DNA from: Massilia polaris | Lineage (GTDB): Bacteria; Pseudomonadota; Gammaproteobacteria; Burkholderiales; Burkholderiaceae_D | NCBI RefSeq assembly: GCF_012927275.1 | Contig: NZ_JABBGG010000003.1 | Location: 124,001 to 188,000, forward strand | Length of the DNA stretch: 64,000 nt | Direction of reading: 5' to 3' | Part shown: positions 9,041-21,824 of the stretch, one piece after another | How the letters are laid out: each line of letters opens with the position of its first letter | How positions within the stretch are numbered: the first letter of the stretch is position 1 | Made by a program: the position numbers and the translations under genes | The notes under the pieces: model-generated | Databases searched by the model: none | Seen by the model: only the letters and a program-made list of their open reading frames with translations | Told to the model about the DNA's origin: nothing

Positions 9041-9979
9041 ATGGCGTTTCAGATTGAGCACAAACTTGTCATCGGCGTGGCATCGAGCGCGCTGTTCGAC
9101 CTGGCCGGATCGCACCAGGTCTACCTCGACAGCGGTCCGGAGGAATACCGCAAGCACCAGGAGCAGAACCTCGACGTCATCCTGGGTAAAGGCGTGGCCT
9201 TCCCCTTCATCCGCCGCTTCCTCAACATTAACAAGTGCTTCCCGCGCCAGTCTCCGGTCGAAGTTGTGCTGTTTTCGCGCAATTCGCCCGAAACCGGCCT
9301 GCGCGTGATGCGTTCGATCGCCCACTACGGCCTCGACATTTCGCGCGCCGCTTTCATGACCGGCAAATCGCCGTACACCTACCTGCCGGCGTTCAACGCT
9401 TCGCTGTTCCTGTCGGCGAACGAGGAAGACGTGCGCAACGCGATCCAAGCCGGCTACCCGGCCGGCATTGTGCTGCCCTCGAAGATCAGCGACGAGGATG
9501 ACGACATCGAGCTGCGCGTGGCCTTCGACTTCGACGGCGTGCTGGCCGACGACGAATCGGAGACCGTCTTCAAGCGCAACAACGACCTCAATGAGTTCCA
9601 CGCCCACGAAACCGAACATATGGCGGTGCCGCACCAGCCAGGCCCGCTGGCCGACATGTTCCAGAAGCTGGCGCTGATGCAGCGCCTGGAAGAGCGCATG
9701 CAGAAGCGCGATCCCAACTACCGCAAGATCCTCCGCATCGCCATCATCACCGCCCGTAACGCGCCGGCGCACGAACGGGTCGTCACCACGCTCAAGAGCT
9801 GGGGCGTGTCGGCCAACGAGACCTTCTTCCTGGGCGGGATGAACAAGACCCGGGTGCTGTCCGTCTTCAAGCCGCATATCTTCTTCGATGACCAGCTGAC
9901 CCACCTGAAATCCTCGCCGGGAGGGACGATCCCGATGGTTCACGTGCCGTTCGGCGTCGCCAACCGGGGACAGATATAA
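9041..9979 (+). CDS. 5'-nucleotidase (cytosolic NT5C1-like, PF06189 family)
   Basis: 312-aa cytoplasmic protein resembling the cytosolic 5'-nucleotidase I family, which dephosphorylates nucleoside monophosphates. A HAD-like DFDGV motif is at 163-167 (Asp163, Asp165), and VVLFSRNSPETGLRV and TGKSPYTYLPAFNA at about 76-120 match family blocks. AAGGA six bases before the ATG supports the start. The gene is followed within 40 bases by mfd on the same strand, so they may share a transcript, although a TATAAT overlaps the stop codon (9975-9980). Substrate preference is not deducible. Confidence 0.85.
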   Translation: MAFQIEHKLVIGVASSALFDLAGSHQVYLDSGPEEYRKHQEQNLDVILGKGVAFPFIRRFLNINKCFPRQSPVEVVLFSRNSPETGLRVMRSIAHYGLDISRAAFMTGKSPYTYLPAFNASLFLSANEEDVRNAIQAGYPAGIVLPSKISDEDDDIELRVAFDFDGVLADDESETVFKRNNDLNEFHAHETEHMAVPHQPGPLADMFQKLALMQRLEERMQKRDPNYRKILRIAIITARNAPAHERVVTTLKSWGVSANETFFLGGMNKTRVLSVFKPHIFFDDQLTHLKSSPGGTIPMVHVPFGVANRGQI

Positions 9980-10018
9980 TTACCACCCCTTTCGAGCACC
10001 CATAAAGCTGTCGCCTGC

Positions 10019-13464
<3,446 letters not shown>

Positions 13465-13468
<4 letters not shown>

Positions 13469-14316
13469 ACATGAACCTGGTACTACAGGGGCCGAACGCG
13501 CAGCGCGACGTCCTCGACCGCATCGCCGCACGCGCGAATCCGGAACGAATTGTCCCGTTAAGCGACCATGCCGTTCGCTGCGAGCAGTTCGCCTATTCGC
13601 TGGAACTGAAGCAGGCAATCGAACTTGCCGCCCACACCGCGCAGGTCGATGCGACCTTCATCGAGGCTGGCCGCACGCTGGCCGACTTCAAGCTGGTGGC
13701 GATGGACATGGATTCGACCCTGATCACGATCGAATGCATCGACGAGATCGCGGACATGCAAGGCCTCAAGCCGCAGGTAGCGGAGATCACCGAAGCCGCG
13801 ATGCGCGGCGAGCTCGATTTCTCGGACAGCCTGAAGCGCCGGGTGGCGCTGCTCGAGGGCCTCGACGCGTCGGCGCTGGAGCGCGTGTACGCCGAACGGC
13901 TGCAGGTTTCGATGGGCGGCGAGAAGATGCTGGCCGCGGTCCAGGCGGCGGGCCTCAAGACGCTGCTGGTGTCGGGCGGCTTCACCTTCTTCACCGAGCG
14001 CCTGCAACAGCGGCTGGGACTCGATTTCGTCCATGCCAACGAACTGGAAATCGTCGACGGCAAGCTGACCGGCCGCGTGGTTGGCGGCATCGTCGACGCC
14101 GAGGAAAAGAAGCGCACGGTCGAACGCATTTGCGCACAGCTGGGCGCCGGCCCGCAACAGGCGATCGTGATGGGCGACGGCGCCAACGACCTGAAGATGA
14201 TGAAAATCTCGGGCCTGTCGGTCGCCTTCCGCGCCAAGCCGGTGGTGTACCAGCAGGCTGACGTGGCGCTCAACTTCAGCGGCCTCGACGGGTTGCTGAA
14301 CATCTTGGCGGAGTGA
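13465..14316 (+). CDS. serB: Phosphoserine phosphatase SerB
   Basis: 283-aa HAD-family phosphatase for the last step of serine synthesis. The catalytic DMDST motif is at 81-85 (Asp81 nucleophile, Asp83 acid/base); LLVSGGFTFFTERL, GDGANDLKMM and KPVVYQQAD are the later HAD motifs. The N-terminal 75 residues are the ACT-like extension of betaproteobacterial SerB. The start overlaps the mfd stop in ATGA; a second ATG two codons later is an equal alternative and would change nothing important. All active-site residues are present. Confidence 0.95.
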
Positions 14317-14421
14317 GTCAAGGCAAGTTTCAGTGTTGTTTCTGCTTGTAACAGAAGGTAATCGCCAAGCGGACCGCAACGAAATTTCATATGATGTGGT
14401 ATCCAGCAGGAGAACCGCATC

Positions 14422-14778
14422 ATGAAAACCCTTATCATCATCGCAGCCGCAGCCGTGCTCGCCGGCTGCGCAACTGCGCCCGGCCCGCAATACGGCTATG
14501 GCGCACCGGCCGACCCGTCGCAGTGGCATGTTGTTTCCGTGACACCTGTTCCGGCAGGCACGGGCGCGCGAATCGCGGCAAATTCGCCGGACGGCTCGCG
14601 CGTCGAGTATTCGTCCGCGCCGGTCTATGTGCAACAACAACCGGTCTACGCGCCGCAGCCGGTGTACACGCCGCAGCCGTCCTACTACTACCCACCGGTA
14701 TCGCTGAGCCTGGGCTTTGTCTTCGGACGCCACTGGAGCAGCGGCGGGCGCCGCCACCACGGACGCCGTCACCGCTAA
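14422..14778 (+). CDS. Small lipoprotein, Tyr/Pro/Gln-rich, His/Arg-rich C-terminus
   Basis: 118-aa predicted lipoprotein with a type II signal peptide and lipobox LAGC ending at Cys16. The mature part has a Pro/Gln/Tyr-rich repeat region (VYVQQQPVYAPQPVYTPQPS) and a basic His/Arg tail. No enzyme motif is present. GGAG lies upstream of the ATG. The gene stands alone before a strong terminator. Function unknown; a surface or envelope role is only a guess from the lipobox. Confidence 0.75.
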   Translation: MKTLIIIAAAAVLAGCATAPGPQYGYGAPADPSQWHVVSVTPVPAGTGARIAANSPDGSRVEYSSAPVYVQQQPVYAPQPVYTPQPSYYYPPVSLSLGFVFGRHWSSGGRRHHGRRHR

Positions 14779-14828
14779 GGCAATAATTGCATCCAGTAAT
14801 TGTCTTGAATGTAACTACGTGAAATAAT

Positions 14829-14860
14829 CAGGGGCCGTTAATCCGGCCCCTGTTTTTTTT
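14829..14860 (+). terminator. Intrinsic terminator after the lipoprotein gene
   Basis: A nine-bp perfect GC-rich stem (14829-14837 with 14844-14852) with a six-base loop is followed by eight T. It lies 50 bases after the lipoprotein stop codon. Confidence 0.9.
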
Positions 14861-14918
14861 CACCCTACAGAATTTTCCCGCCGATGCCTAGAACGCCCGA
14901 GCGGCGCGAACAGATTGC

Positions 14919-17114
14919 ATGAAACTTCGCGCGCACTATTTCCTGCTAGCGTTTTGCATCGTCATCCCGGTCGCCATCTGTTGCAGCATCGCGCTCAACA
15001 TGCTGAGGAACGCCGAGCGCGAATCCGCAATCCAGCGCATCCACGAAAGCGCGCGCCTGACCGCGCTGGTGGTCGACGCGGACATCGACCGCGCCAAGGC
15101 AGTCCTGCAAGTGCTGGCGAATTCCCAGGCGCTCGCCCACGGTGACCGCAAGCGTTTCCACCAGGAGGCCCTGGCGGCCAACGCGGGGCCGGGGGCCTGG
15201 ATCATCTTGTACGACAAGACCGGCCAGCAATTGATCAATACCCGTCATCCGTTCGGCCGCCCGCTACCGCGGCGCCCGGATCCCGAGCAGGTCGCCGCCC
15301 TGCTCGCGAACGGCAAGGTGAACGTCAGCGGCATGCGCTGGGGCGCCGAACTGAACAACAATTTCGTGATGGTCGAGCGCGCGATCGAATCGCCATCCGG
15401 CGAGCGTTATGTTATCGGCCAGGCCTTTTCGCCGGCGTTTTTCACCCACGCGTTTTCGAACAGCGCGATCCCGTCCACCTGGCTGGTGGGGATTTTCGAC
15501 GCCAATGGCGTCTACATCGCGCGCAGGTACGAGGCCGAGAAATTCGTGGGCAAGGCAGTACCGCCGCATGTCCTTGCCGCCTTCAATTCGGCCCCCAATG
15601 GCAACCTGCCCAGCAAGACCGCCAAAGGCGCCCGGCTGTATAACGTGTTTACGCATTCGGCGCTGTCCAGCTGGACGATTGCGATCGGCGCGCCGGTCAA
15701 GGAACTCGATGACGCCGTCTGGAACGGCATCGGCGTTGTCGCCATCGGCCTGCTGATCGCGATCCTGGGCGCGCTCACGCTGACCATGATGACCGGACGC
15801 AGGCTGGTGGCGTTCATCCGGCGCGCATCGGACGCCGCGCGCTCGCTGGGCCGCGGCGACACGGTCGCCACGCTTCCGCCATCGATCATCGACGAACTCG
15901 ACGAGCTCAATGTCGCCATCATGGACGCCAGCCGCCGCCTGCAATCCGAAATGCGCTCGCGCGCCGATGCGGAAAGCGATCGCAATACCTTGCTCGTCCT
16001 CGAGAAGAACGCCCGCGCGAAGGCCGAACAGCAAAACTCGGCCAAGGACGAATTCCTCGCGATGCTGGGACACGAGCTACGCAACCCGCTCAGCGCCGTG
16101 ACCAGCGCGGTCAGCATCCTGGAAAGCGGCCGGCCGCTGCGCGACGAAATCGTCCAGCGCACCCACGGCGTATTGCGGCGCCAGACCGACCACCTGCGCA
16201 AGCTGGTCGACGACCTGCTGGAAGTGAACCGGGCGCTGATGGGCAAGCTCATCCTCGACAAGGCGCCGGCCGACTTGGCGGCGGTCACGCAGCGCTGCGT
16301 CGAGACGCTGCAAGCAAGCGGGCGCACCGACGGTTTCGAGCTGCGCGTGTCCACCGAGCCGGCCCCGGTGCTGGCCGATACGACCCGGCTGCTCCAGGTG
16401 ATCGACAATATCCTCGATAATGCGATCAAGTACAGCCCTGCGGGTGGCCGGATCGAAGTCACCGTGCGCAGCGCCGATGGCCACGCCGAACTGCAGGTGC
16501 GCGATTCCGGCCTTGGCATCAATCCGGAACTGCTGCCAAGCGTCTTCGACGTGTTCGTACAGGGCGCCCAGACGCTGCAGCGGGCGCAAGGCGGCCTGGG
16601 TATCGGCCTGTCGCTGGTGCGCCGCCTGGTCGGCATGCATGAAGGCAGCGTCACGATCGCCAGTGCCGGCGCCGGCCAGGGCTGCATCGTCACGGTGCGC
16701 CTCCCGCTGCTCGCCAGCCGTGCGCTGCCGGCGCCGGAAGCGCCTGCCGCGATGGCCGCGCCGGGACGCCGTGTGCTGCTGATCGAAGATAACGAGGATG
16801 CACGCGACATGATGGCGATGCTGCTCGAACTGCGTTCGTGCATCGTCTACACCGCCGAGAATGGCCCCGACGGGATCGCCCTTGCGCTCGCGCGCCAGCC
16901 GGAGATCGCGCTGATCGACATCGGCCTGGGGGAGATGGACGGCTACGCGGTCGCACGCGCGCTCAAGGCCAACCCGCTGACGGCGCGGATCGTGCTGGTG
17001 GCGCTGACCGGATACGGTACGGGCGCCGACCGCCGGCGCGCCTTCGACGCCGGTTTCGACCAGCACTGCACCAAGCCGATCAAGCCGGATGAACTGGACG
17101 CTATCCTTGCGTGA
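14919..17114 (+). CDS. Hybrid sensor histidine kinase with C-terminal receiver domain
   Basis: 731-aa membrane kinase. One helix at about 7-27, a periplasmic sensor region of some 240 residues (Cache-like layout), a second helix at about 265-290 and a HAMP-like linker precede the kinase. The HisKA H-box is DEFLAMLGHELRNPLS with phosphoacceptor His385. The HATPase domain has DNILDNAIKYSP (N box) and GLGIGLSLVRRLVGMH (G box). A receiver domain starts at about 615 with acidic pair EDNE, phosphoacceptor Asp667 in ALIDIGLGEMDGY and the conserved VALTGYG. No DNA-binding partner is adjacent, so the output is unknown. No clear Shine-Dalgarno sequence precedes the ATG. Confidence 0.92.
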   Translation: MKLRAHYFLLAFCIVIPVAICCSIALNMLRNAERESAIQRIHESARLTALVVDADIDRAKAVLQVLANSQALAHGDRKRFHQEALAANAGPGAWIILYDKTGQQLINTRHPFGRPLPRRPDPEQVAALLANGKVNVSGMRWGAELNNNFVMVERAIESPSGERYVIGQAFSPAFFTHAFSNSAIPSTWLVGIFDANGVYIARRYEAEKFVGKAVPPHVLAAFNSAPNGNLPSKTAKGARLYNVFTHSALSSWTIAIGAPVKELDDAVWNGIGVVAIGLLIAILGALTLTMMTGRRLVAFIRRASDAARSLGRGDTVATLPPSIIDELDELNVAIMDASRRLQSEMRSRADAESDRNTLLVLEKNARAKAEQQNSAKDEFLAMLGHELRNPLSAVTSAVSILESGRPLRDEIVQRTHGVLRRQTDHLRKLVDDLLEVNRALMGKLILDKAPADLAAVTQRCVETLQASGRTDGFELRVSTEPAPVLADTTRLLQVIDNILDNAIKYSPAGGRIEVTVRSADGHAELQVRDSGLGINPELLPSVFDVFVQGAQTLQRAQGGLGIGLSLVRRLVGMHEGSVTIASAGAGQGCIVTVRLPLLASRALPAPEAPAAMAAPGRRVLLIEDNEDARDMMAMLLELRSCIVYTAENGPDGIALALARQPEIALIDIGLGEMDGYAVARALKANPLTARIVLVALTGYGTGADRRRAFDAGFDQHCTKPIKPDELDAILA

Positions 17115-17140
17115 CGACGGGCGTGCAGCGCCATGTGCTT

Positions 17141-17404
17141 CCCGAAGTCGCGCAGGTACTCGTCAGGGTACGACGAATAGTAAATGCGCGGAGACCCGTG
17201 CAGGCGCACGTAGATATCGGCGCTGCCTGGCTGGTGCGCTCCTGGCTGCGCGTACGTCTTCTGGCGGCGGGGCCGGTAGAACGACGAGTTGATCTCGACC
17301 GCGCCGAACACTTTCGCGTAGCGTTCGAGGCGGCTCCCCTCTTCGGCAAACGCGCCGGTCACGTCGCGCGGAATCGTCCAGTACGGGTGCGCACGTTCCG
17401 GCAA
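17141..17404 (-). pseudogene. Decayed DUF72 (YecE-like) gene with internal deletion
   Basis: Reading on the minus strand, the N-terminal DUF72 block (WTIPRDVTGAF, then LERYAKVFGAVEINSSFYRP) is followed after about 20 residues by what is normally a C-terminal DUF72 block (YVRLHGSPRIYYSSYPDEYL). In intact members these lie roughly 150 residues apart, so the middle of the gene is gone. Before WTIPRD the expected start (V-R-I-G-T) appears only in another frame as V-R-T-R-T near 17394, suggesting a small frameshift as well. The part after the second block is also missing. It fills most of the 353-bp gap between the histidine kinase and trxC. Family assignment is from memory of DUF72 proteins. Confidence 0.75.
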
Positions 17405-17467
17405 GCAGGCTCGCCGATCCCGCCTTACAATGGCGATATTGACTACATTTCGCGGCGCGAGGTATCC

Positions 17468-17920
17468 ATGACTGAACCACTACACATCGTTTGTCCTCAT
17501 TGCGACGCGGTCAACCGCCTTAGCCAGCAGCGCCTGAGCGACCAGCCCGTGTGCGGCAAGTGCTCGCGCGAGCTGTTCATGGCCAAGCCGCTGGATGTGA
17601 GCAGCGTGCGCTTCGCCAGGCACATCGAGCGCAGCGACATTCCGGTGCTGGTCGACTTCTGGGCGCCATGGTGCGGCCCGTGCAGGCAGATGGCGCCAGC
17701 CTACCAGCAGGCCGCCCAGCGGCTGGAGCCGATGGTCCGGCTGCTGAAGGTGGACACCGAAAGCGCCCAGGACGTCGGTGCGCGCTACAACATCCGTTCG
17801 ATCCCGACGCTGGCCTTGTTCCTTCGCGGGCGCGAAGTCGCGCGCCAGCCGGGCGCGATGGATGCCGGCGGCATCGTCGCCTGGACGCAGGCCCAGGTGC
17901 AGGCAGCCACCGCCCGCTAA
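17468..17920 (+). CDS. trxC: Thioredoxin TrxC (thioredoxin 2)
   Basis: 150-aa cytoplasmic thioredoxin of the zinc-containing type. Two CxxC pairs at Cys9/Cys12 and Cys29/Cys32 form the N-terminal zinc site, and the redox-active WCGPC is at 68-72. SIPTLALF carries the cis-proline. Although an open frame continues upstream to 17111, that part is antisense to the DUF72 remnant; GAGG at 17459-17462 and the start of the zinc domain fix the ATG at 17468. It reduces disulfides using thioredoxin reductase (not in the window). Confidence 0.93.
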   Translation: MTEPLHIVCPHCDAVNRLSQQRLSDQPVCGKCSRELFMAKPLDVSSVRFARHIERSDIPVLVDFWAPWCGPCRQMAPAYQQAAQRLEPMVRLLKVDTESAQDVGARYNIRSIPTLALFLRGREVARQPGAMDAGGIVAWTQAQVQAATAR

Positions 17921-17954
17921 CGCCCCGAATCACATCACCAACCAAGGAGCCACC

Positions 17955-18314
17955 ATGTCCCAACAACTCGTCCTGGACGACGTTTCCGACGCCAAGAACC
18001 TGGCGCGCATCCTTTACGTCGCGCACGGCATCACCTTCTTCTTCTCGCTAGGGATGCTGTCGATCCTGCCGGTGATCGTCAACCACGTCAAACGGCCCGA
18101 TACCGTGGGCTCGATGGTCCATAGCCATCATACATGGATGATCCGGACGTTCTGGTACTACATCGCGTGGATGGCCCTCGGATGGGTATTGTTCGCGACG
18201 CTCATCGGCCTCCCGCTGGCATTGGTGGTCTGGGGCTGCGCCTGGGTGTGGCACGCGTACCGCCTGATCCGCGGTTTCGTCGACCTTAACAACAACCGGG
18301 CCGAATACCTGTAG
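17955..18314 (+). CDS. DUF4870-like small membrane protein
   Basis: 119-aa protein with about three hydrophobic segments: one at about 24-46 (FFFSLGMLSILPVIVNHV) and two joined by a short turn at about 68-105. The closing YRLIRGFVDLNN is typical of the DUF4870/TIC20-like membrane proteins common in proteobacteria. AAGGAG at 17944-17949 fixes the start. It lies 34 bases after trxC and may be cotranscribed. It is convergent with the metC-like gene, only 7 bases apart. Function unknown. Confidence 0.82.
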   Translation: MSQQLVLDDVSDAKNLARILYVAHGITFFFSLGMLSILPVIVNHVKRPDTVGSMVHSHHTWMIRTFWYYIAWMALGWVLFATLIGLPLALVVWGCAWVWHAYRLIRGFVDLNNNRAEYL

Positions 18315-18321
18315 ATCCCGC

Positions 18322-19482
18322 CTACAGCGTCGCCAGCGCGCGTTCGATGTCGGCGATCAGGTCGGCGCTGTCCTCCAGGCCGATGTTGAAGCGGACCAGC
18401 GTGCCGCCGTCCTGCCAGTCGCGGCGCATGTGCTGGATCCGGTAAGGCATCACCAGGCTGTTCGCGCCGCCCCAGCTGTAGCCAAGGCCGAACAGTTCCA
18501 GGCTGTCGATGAAGCGGTCGGTCTGCGCTTCGCTGTAGCGCACATCGAACAGCACCGAGAACAAGCCGCCCGCGCCGGTGAAATCGCGCTTCCACGTCTC
18601 GTGCCCCGGGCAGTCTTCGAATGCCGGGTGCAGCACTTTGGTGATTTCCGGACGCGCCTTGAGCCAGGCCGCGACCGTGCGCGCGCTGGCGTCATGCGCC
18701 TCGAAGCGCAGCTTCATGCTCGGCAGCCCGCGCATCACGAGGAAGGCGTCGTCCGCGCTGACGCCCATGCCCAGGCGCATATGCGCCAACGCGAGGCGGT
18801 CGTTCAGGGCGGCGTCGCGCGTCACCAGGGCGCCCATCAACACATCCGAGCCACCCGACTGGTACTTGGTCAGCGCCTGCATCACGATGTCCACGCCCAT
18901 GTCGAACCCGCGCAGCGCGAGGCCGGCAGACCAGGTGTTGTCCAGCGCGACCAGCACGCCGCGCGCGTGCGCAGCTTCGCAGATGGCCGGCAGGTCGGGC
19001 ACTTCCATCGAGACGGAACCGGGGGCTTCGGTCCAGATCAACTTTGTGTTCGGCTGGATCAGGCCGGCGATGCCGGCGCCGACCAGCGGGTCGTAGTAGC
19101 GCGCGGTGATGCCGAAGTCGTTGGCCAGCCACTTGCCCAGTTCGCGGTTCGGGTTGTAGACGTTCTCGGGCAGCAGGACGTCGTCGCCGGTTTTCAGCAG
19201 CGCGAAGTCGACCATCGCGATGGCGGCCAGGCCGCTCGGCGCCAGCAGGCAGTGGGTGCCGCCTTCCAGTTCGGCCAGGCGCGCTTCGAGCGTGAAGGTG
19301 GTGGGCGTGCCGTGCAGGCCGTAGTTGTAGGCGTTTTTGTTTTTCCACTCGCCCGAGCGCATGGCGGCGACGTCTTTGAACAGGACCGTCGAGGCGTGGT
19401 GGATCGCCGGGGGATAGGCGTCGAAGCCGTCAGGGGCGGTGTACGCCGGGTGGATGATCGAGGTCTGGAGGGTTTTTTTCAT
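18322..19482 (-). CDS. metC: Cystathionine beta-lyase (PLP-dependent Cys/Met metabolism enzyme)
   Basis: 386-aa fold-type I PLP enzyme that cleaves cystathionine to homocysteine, pyruvate and ammonia. The PLP lysine is probably Lys206 in ALTKYQSGGSD; DNTW at 181-184 carries the Asp that pairs with the pyridine nitrogen, and APSGLAAI near 81-88 binds the phosphate. Length and motif spacing fit MetC rather than cystathionine gamma-synthase, but the families overlap. No strong Shine-Dalgarno sequence precedes the ATG at 19482. It lies downstream of rimO on the same strand with a 70-bp gap. Confidence 0.88.
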   Translation of the reverse strand: MKKTLQTSIIHPAYTAPDGFDAYPPAIHHASTVLFKDVAAMRSGEWKNKNAYNYGLHGTPTTFTLEARLAELEGGTHCLLAPSGLAAIAMVDFALLKTGDDVLLPENVYNPNRELGKWLANDFGITARYYDPLVGAGIAGLIQPNTKLIWTEAPGSVSMEVPDLPAICEAAHARGVLVALDNTWSAGLALRGFDMGVDIVMQALTKYQSGGSDVLMGALVTRDAALNDRLALAHMRLGMGVSADDAFLVMRGLPSMKLRFEAHDASARTVAAWLKARPEITKVLHPAFEDCPGHETWKRDFTGAGGLFSVLFDVRYSEAQTDRFIDSLELFGLGYSWGGANSLVMPYRIQHMRRDWQDGGTLVRFNIGLEDSADLIADIERALATL

Positions 19483-19552
19483 GGCCGTGGCGTAGTTCGG
19501 CGGATGTGCGGGGGCGCCGAGCCTTCGCTTATCCGCCGTGAATCAAGTTAGC

Positions 19553-20959
19553 TTAAGCGACCGACGCCCACAGGTCATGCGCGTCGGCGCTGGTGATCAC
19601 AACATCGGCAAACTCGCCAACCACCAGCTTCTTGCCGGGCACCAGCGAACGCTTGATGTGCACCACGCCGTCGATTTCCGGCGCATCCGCAGCCGAACGG
19701 CCGATCGCTTCCTTGGCGCCGACTTCGTCGATCAGCACGCGCACGGTCTTGCCGATCTTGGCCTGCAGCCGCTTGGCCGAAATCTCTTCCTGCAGCAGCA
19801 TCACGCGCGCACGGCGCTCCTCGCGCACTTCTTCCGGCACCGGGTTGGCGATCTCGTTGGCGGTCGCGCCTTCGACCGGCGAGTAGGCAAAGCAGCCCAG
19901 ACGGTCGATCTGCGCTTCCTTCAGGAAGTCGAGCAGGTATTCGAATTCTTCCTCGGTCTCGCCGGGGAAGCCGGCGATGAAGGTCGAACGGATCACGAGA
20001 TCCGGGTTCATCGCGCGCCATGCCTGGATGCGGTCGAGGTTCTTCTCGCCGCTGGCCGGGCGCTTCATGCGCTTCAGGACGTCCGGGTGCGCGTGCTGCA
20101 GCGGGATGTCGAGGTAGGGCAGGATGTTCTCGCCGGTCATCATCGGGATAACCTGGTCGACGTGCGGGTACGGGTACACGTAGTGCAGGCGCACCCACGC
20201 GCCGTATTGCCTGGCCAGCTGGCCGAGCGCTTCGACCAGCTGCGTCATGTGGGTCTTGACCGGGCGGCCGTTCCAGAAGCCGGAGCGGAACTTGACGTCG
20301 ACGCCATAGGCGCTGGTGTCCTGCGAGATGACCAGCAGTTCCTTGACGCCGGCCTTGAACAGGTTCTCGGCTTCGAGCATCAGGTCGGCGATCGGGCGCG
20401 ATACGAGGTCGCCGCGCATCGACGGGATGATGCAGAAGCTGCAGCGGTGGTTGCAGCCTTCGGAAATTTTCAGGTAGGCGTAGTGCTTCGGCGTCAGCTT
20501 GATGCCCTGCGCCGGCACCAGGTCGAAGAACGGCTCATGCGGCTTCGGCAGGTGCAGGTGGACCGAGTTCATGACTTCGCCGACCGCGTGCGGGCCGGTA
20601 ACGGCCAGTACCTTCGGGTGGATCTTCATGATGATGTCGTCGCCGGCCGCATCCTTCTTGGCGCCCAGGCAGCCGGTCACGATGACCTTGCCGTTGGCGG
20701 CGATCGCTTCGCCGATCGCGTCGAGCGACTCCTGCACCGCGGCGTCGATGAAGCCGCAGGTGTTGACGATGACAAGGTCGGCGCCCTCGTACGTCTTGGC
20801 CGTGTCGTAGCCTTCGGCGCGCAGCTGGGTCAGGATCTGTTCGGAATCGACCAGCGCCTTCGGGCAGCCGAGCGAGACGAAACCTACCTTGGGTGCGGCG
20901 GCGGGAATGCCGGTCACAGGGTCTTTTGCGGGAACGGGGATACGGCGGAGTTCGGACAT
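19553..20959 (-). CDS. rimO: Ribosomal protein uS12 methylthiotransferase RimO
   Basis: 468-aa radical SAM enzyme that adds a methylthio group to Asp89 of ribosomal protein S12. The N-terminal UPF0004 domain has its three iron-sulfur cysteines (Cys32 in SLGCPK, Cys68 in NTCGF, Cys97 in TGCLG). The radical SAM CxxxCxxC is Cys169, Cys173, Cys176 in [16 protein letters not shown] domain closes the protein. The [10 protein letters not shown] signature separates RimO from MiaB. All cluster ligands are present. Confidence 0.96.
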   Translation of the reverse strand: MSELRRIPVPAKDPVTGIPAAAPKVGFVSLGCPKALVDSEQILTQLRAEGYDTAKTYEGADLVIVNTCGFIDAAVQESLDAIGEAIAANGKVIVTGCLGAKKDAAGDDIIMKIHPKVLAVTGPHAVGEVMNSVHLHLPKPHEPFFDLVPAQGIKLTPKHYAYLKISEGCNHRCSFCIIPSMRGDLVSRPIADLMLEAENLFKAGVKELLVISQDTSAYGVDVKFRSGFWNGRPVKTHMTQLVEALGQLARQYGAWVRLHYVYPYPHVDQVIPMMTGENILPYLDIPLQHAHPDVLKRMKRPASGEKNLDRIQAWRAMNPDLVIRSTFIAGFPGETEEEFEYLLDFLKEAQIDRLGCFAYSPVEGATANEIANPVPEEVREERRARVMLLQEEISAKRLQAKIGKTVRVLIDEVGAKEAIGRSAADAPEIDGVVHIKRSLVPGKKLVVGEFADVVITSADAHDLWASVA

Positions 20960-21030
20960 GGGGGAGCGAGGAAATTGCAGGGGAATCGGCTATTGTACCG
21001 CACTGCAATGCCTCGATGTTGGGCGATGTA

Positions 21031-21060
21031 CGCCGGAGACGCTATGGCGTGGCTCCGGCG
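21031..21060. repeat. Nested inverted repeat between rimO and phaR
   Basis: Arms of eight bp (21031-21038 with 21053-21060) continue into a further four-bp pairing (21039-21042 with 21047-21050) with a two-base bulge and a TATG loop. It lies 17 bases past the phaR stop. No T tract follows on either strand, so it is not a classical terminator; it could be a transcript-stabilising hairpin or a REP-like element. Confidence 0.6.
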
Positions 21061-21076
21061 CAGCCCTTGATGTTGC

Positions 21077-21628
21077 TTACTTCTTATCGACTGGTACGAA
21101 TGGGAACGCGCCGAACATGGTCTTGCTCTGCGATTGCATCTGTTCCTGCATCTGCACGAACAGGTTTTTGCTCTGGTCGATGTAGTTGTTCATCATGCCT
21201 TGCATCATCGGTCCCTGGACATTCATGAACTGGGTCCACATTTCCGGGCTGAAGGGCTTGCCTTCGAACGAGCCCGCCGTGCCGCTGGTGAACTTGTTCT
21301 GGATGTCGGTAAACGCCTGGACGTTCTTTTCCAGGTAGGAACCCATCATGCCTTGCATCGCATGGCCGTAATAACGGATGATCTGCGAAAGCACCACGCT
21401 CGTGAACATCGGTGCGCCGTTCGCTTCCTCTTCCAGGATGATCTGCAGCAGGATGCTGCGGGTCAGGTCATCGCTGGTCTTCGCATCGACAACGGCAAAC
21501 TCGTCTCCATCCAGCACCAGTTGTTTAACGTCTGACAAAGTGATGTACGAACTCGTCTGGGTGTCATACAGGCGACGGTTAGGGTACTTCTTGATCAGGC
21601 GTTCAGCGCTCTTTTTTGCACTACTCAT
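21077..21628 (-). CDS. phaR: Polyhydroxyalkanoate synthesis repressor PhaR
   Basis: 183-aa regulator of polyhydroxyalkanoate storage. The N-terminal PHB/PHA accumulation domain is clear (LIKKYPNRRLYDTQTSSYIT, then VKQLVLDG), and PHB-acc repeats follow (PMFTSVVLSQIIRYYG). The C-terminal half is rich in Met and Gln. In known systems PhaR binds PHB and DNA and represses phasin genes and its own gene. It lies 204 bp downstream of phaC on the same strand, but a terminator separates them, so it has its own promoter. No phasin, phaA or phaB gene is in the window. Confidence 0.93.
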   Translation of the reverse strand: MSSAKKSAERLIKKYPNRRLYDTQTSSYITLSDVKQLVLDGDEFAVVDAKTSDDLTRSILLQIILEEEANGAPMFTSVVLSQIIRYYGHAMQGMMGSYLEKNVQAFTDIQNKFTSGTAGSFEGKPFSPEMWTQFMNVQGPMMQGMMNNYIDQSKNLFVQMQEQMQSQSKTMFGAFPFVPVDKK

Positions 21629-21672
21629 CTCAGGTTTCCACTATTGCGCCGCAGCGCATTTGAATAATTACG

Positions 21673-21697
21673 AAAAAAAGGCGGACTTCGGTCCGCC
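21673..21697 (-). terminator. Intrinsic terminator between phaC and phaR
   Basis: On the minus strand a seven-bp stem (21691-21697 with 21680-21686) with a four-base loop is followed by seven T (21679-21673). It would end phaC transcription before phaR. It sits only about 45 bases before the phaR start codon, so the phaR promoter must overlap it or lie just upstream of it. Confidence 0.75.
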
Positions 21698-21800
21698 CTC
21701 CTGTCAAGCCTACTCCGGGCATTATAAAGTGCTTGAACAGGAAAATACCACTTTACAGGAAGGGCTGCAGTAATTATTGCACTGCATACTAAGCGTAAAT

Positions 21801-21824
21801 ACCCGGCAACTAACGTTGCCGGGT
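21801..21824 (-). other. Perfect 10-bp hairpin just after phaC
   Basis: ACCCGGCAAC and its complement surround a four-base spacer, starting 8 bases past the phaC stop. The following bases on the minus strand are AT-rich but lack a real T run, so it may be a 3'-end stabilising hairpin or a weak terminator ahead of the stronger one at 21673-21697. Confidence 0.6.

Noticed and set aside
9975-9980. TATAAT overlapping the 5'-nucleotidase stop as a promoter for mfd
   Set aside because: No matching -35 hexamer at a usable distance; kept only as a remark under the nucleotidase gene.
17111-17467. N-terminal extension of trxC up to 17111
   Set aside because: It is antisense to the DUF72 remnant and lies before the zinc domain; a good ribosome site sits at 17459.
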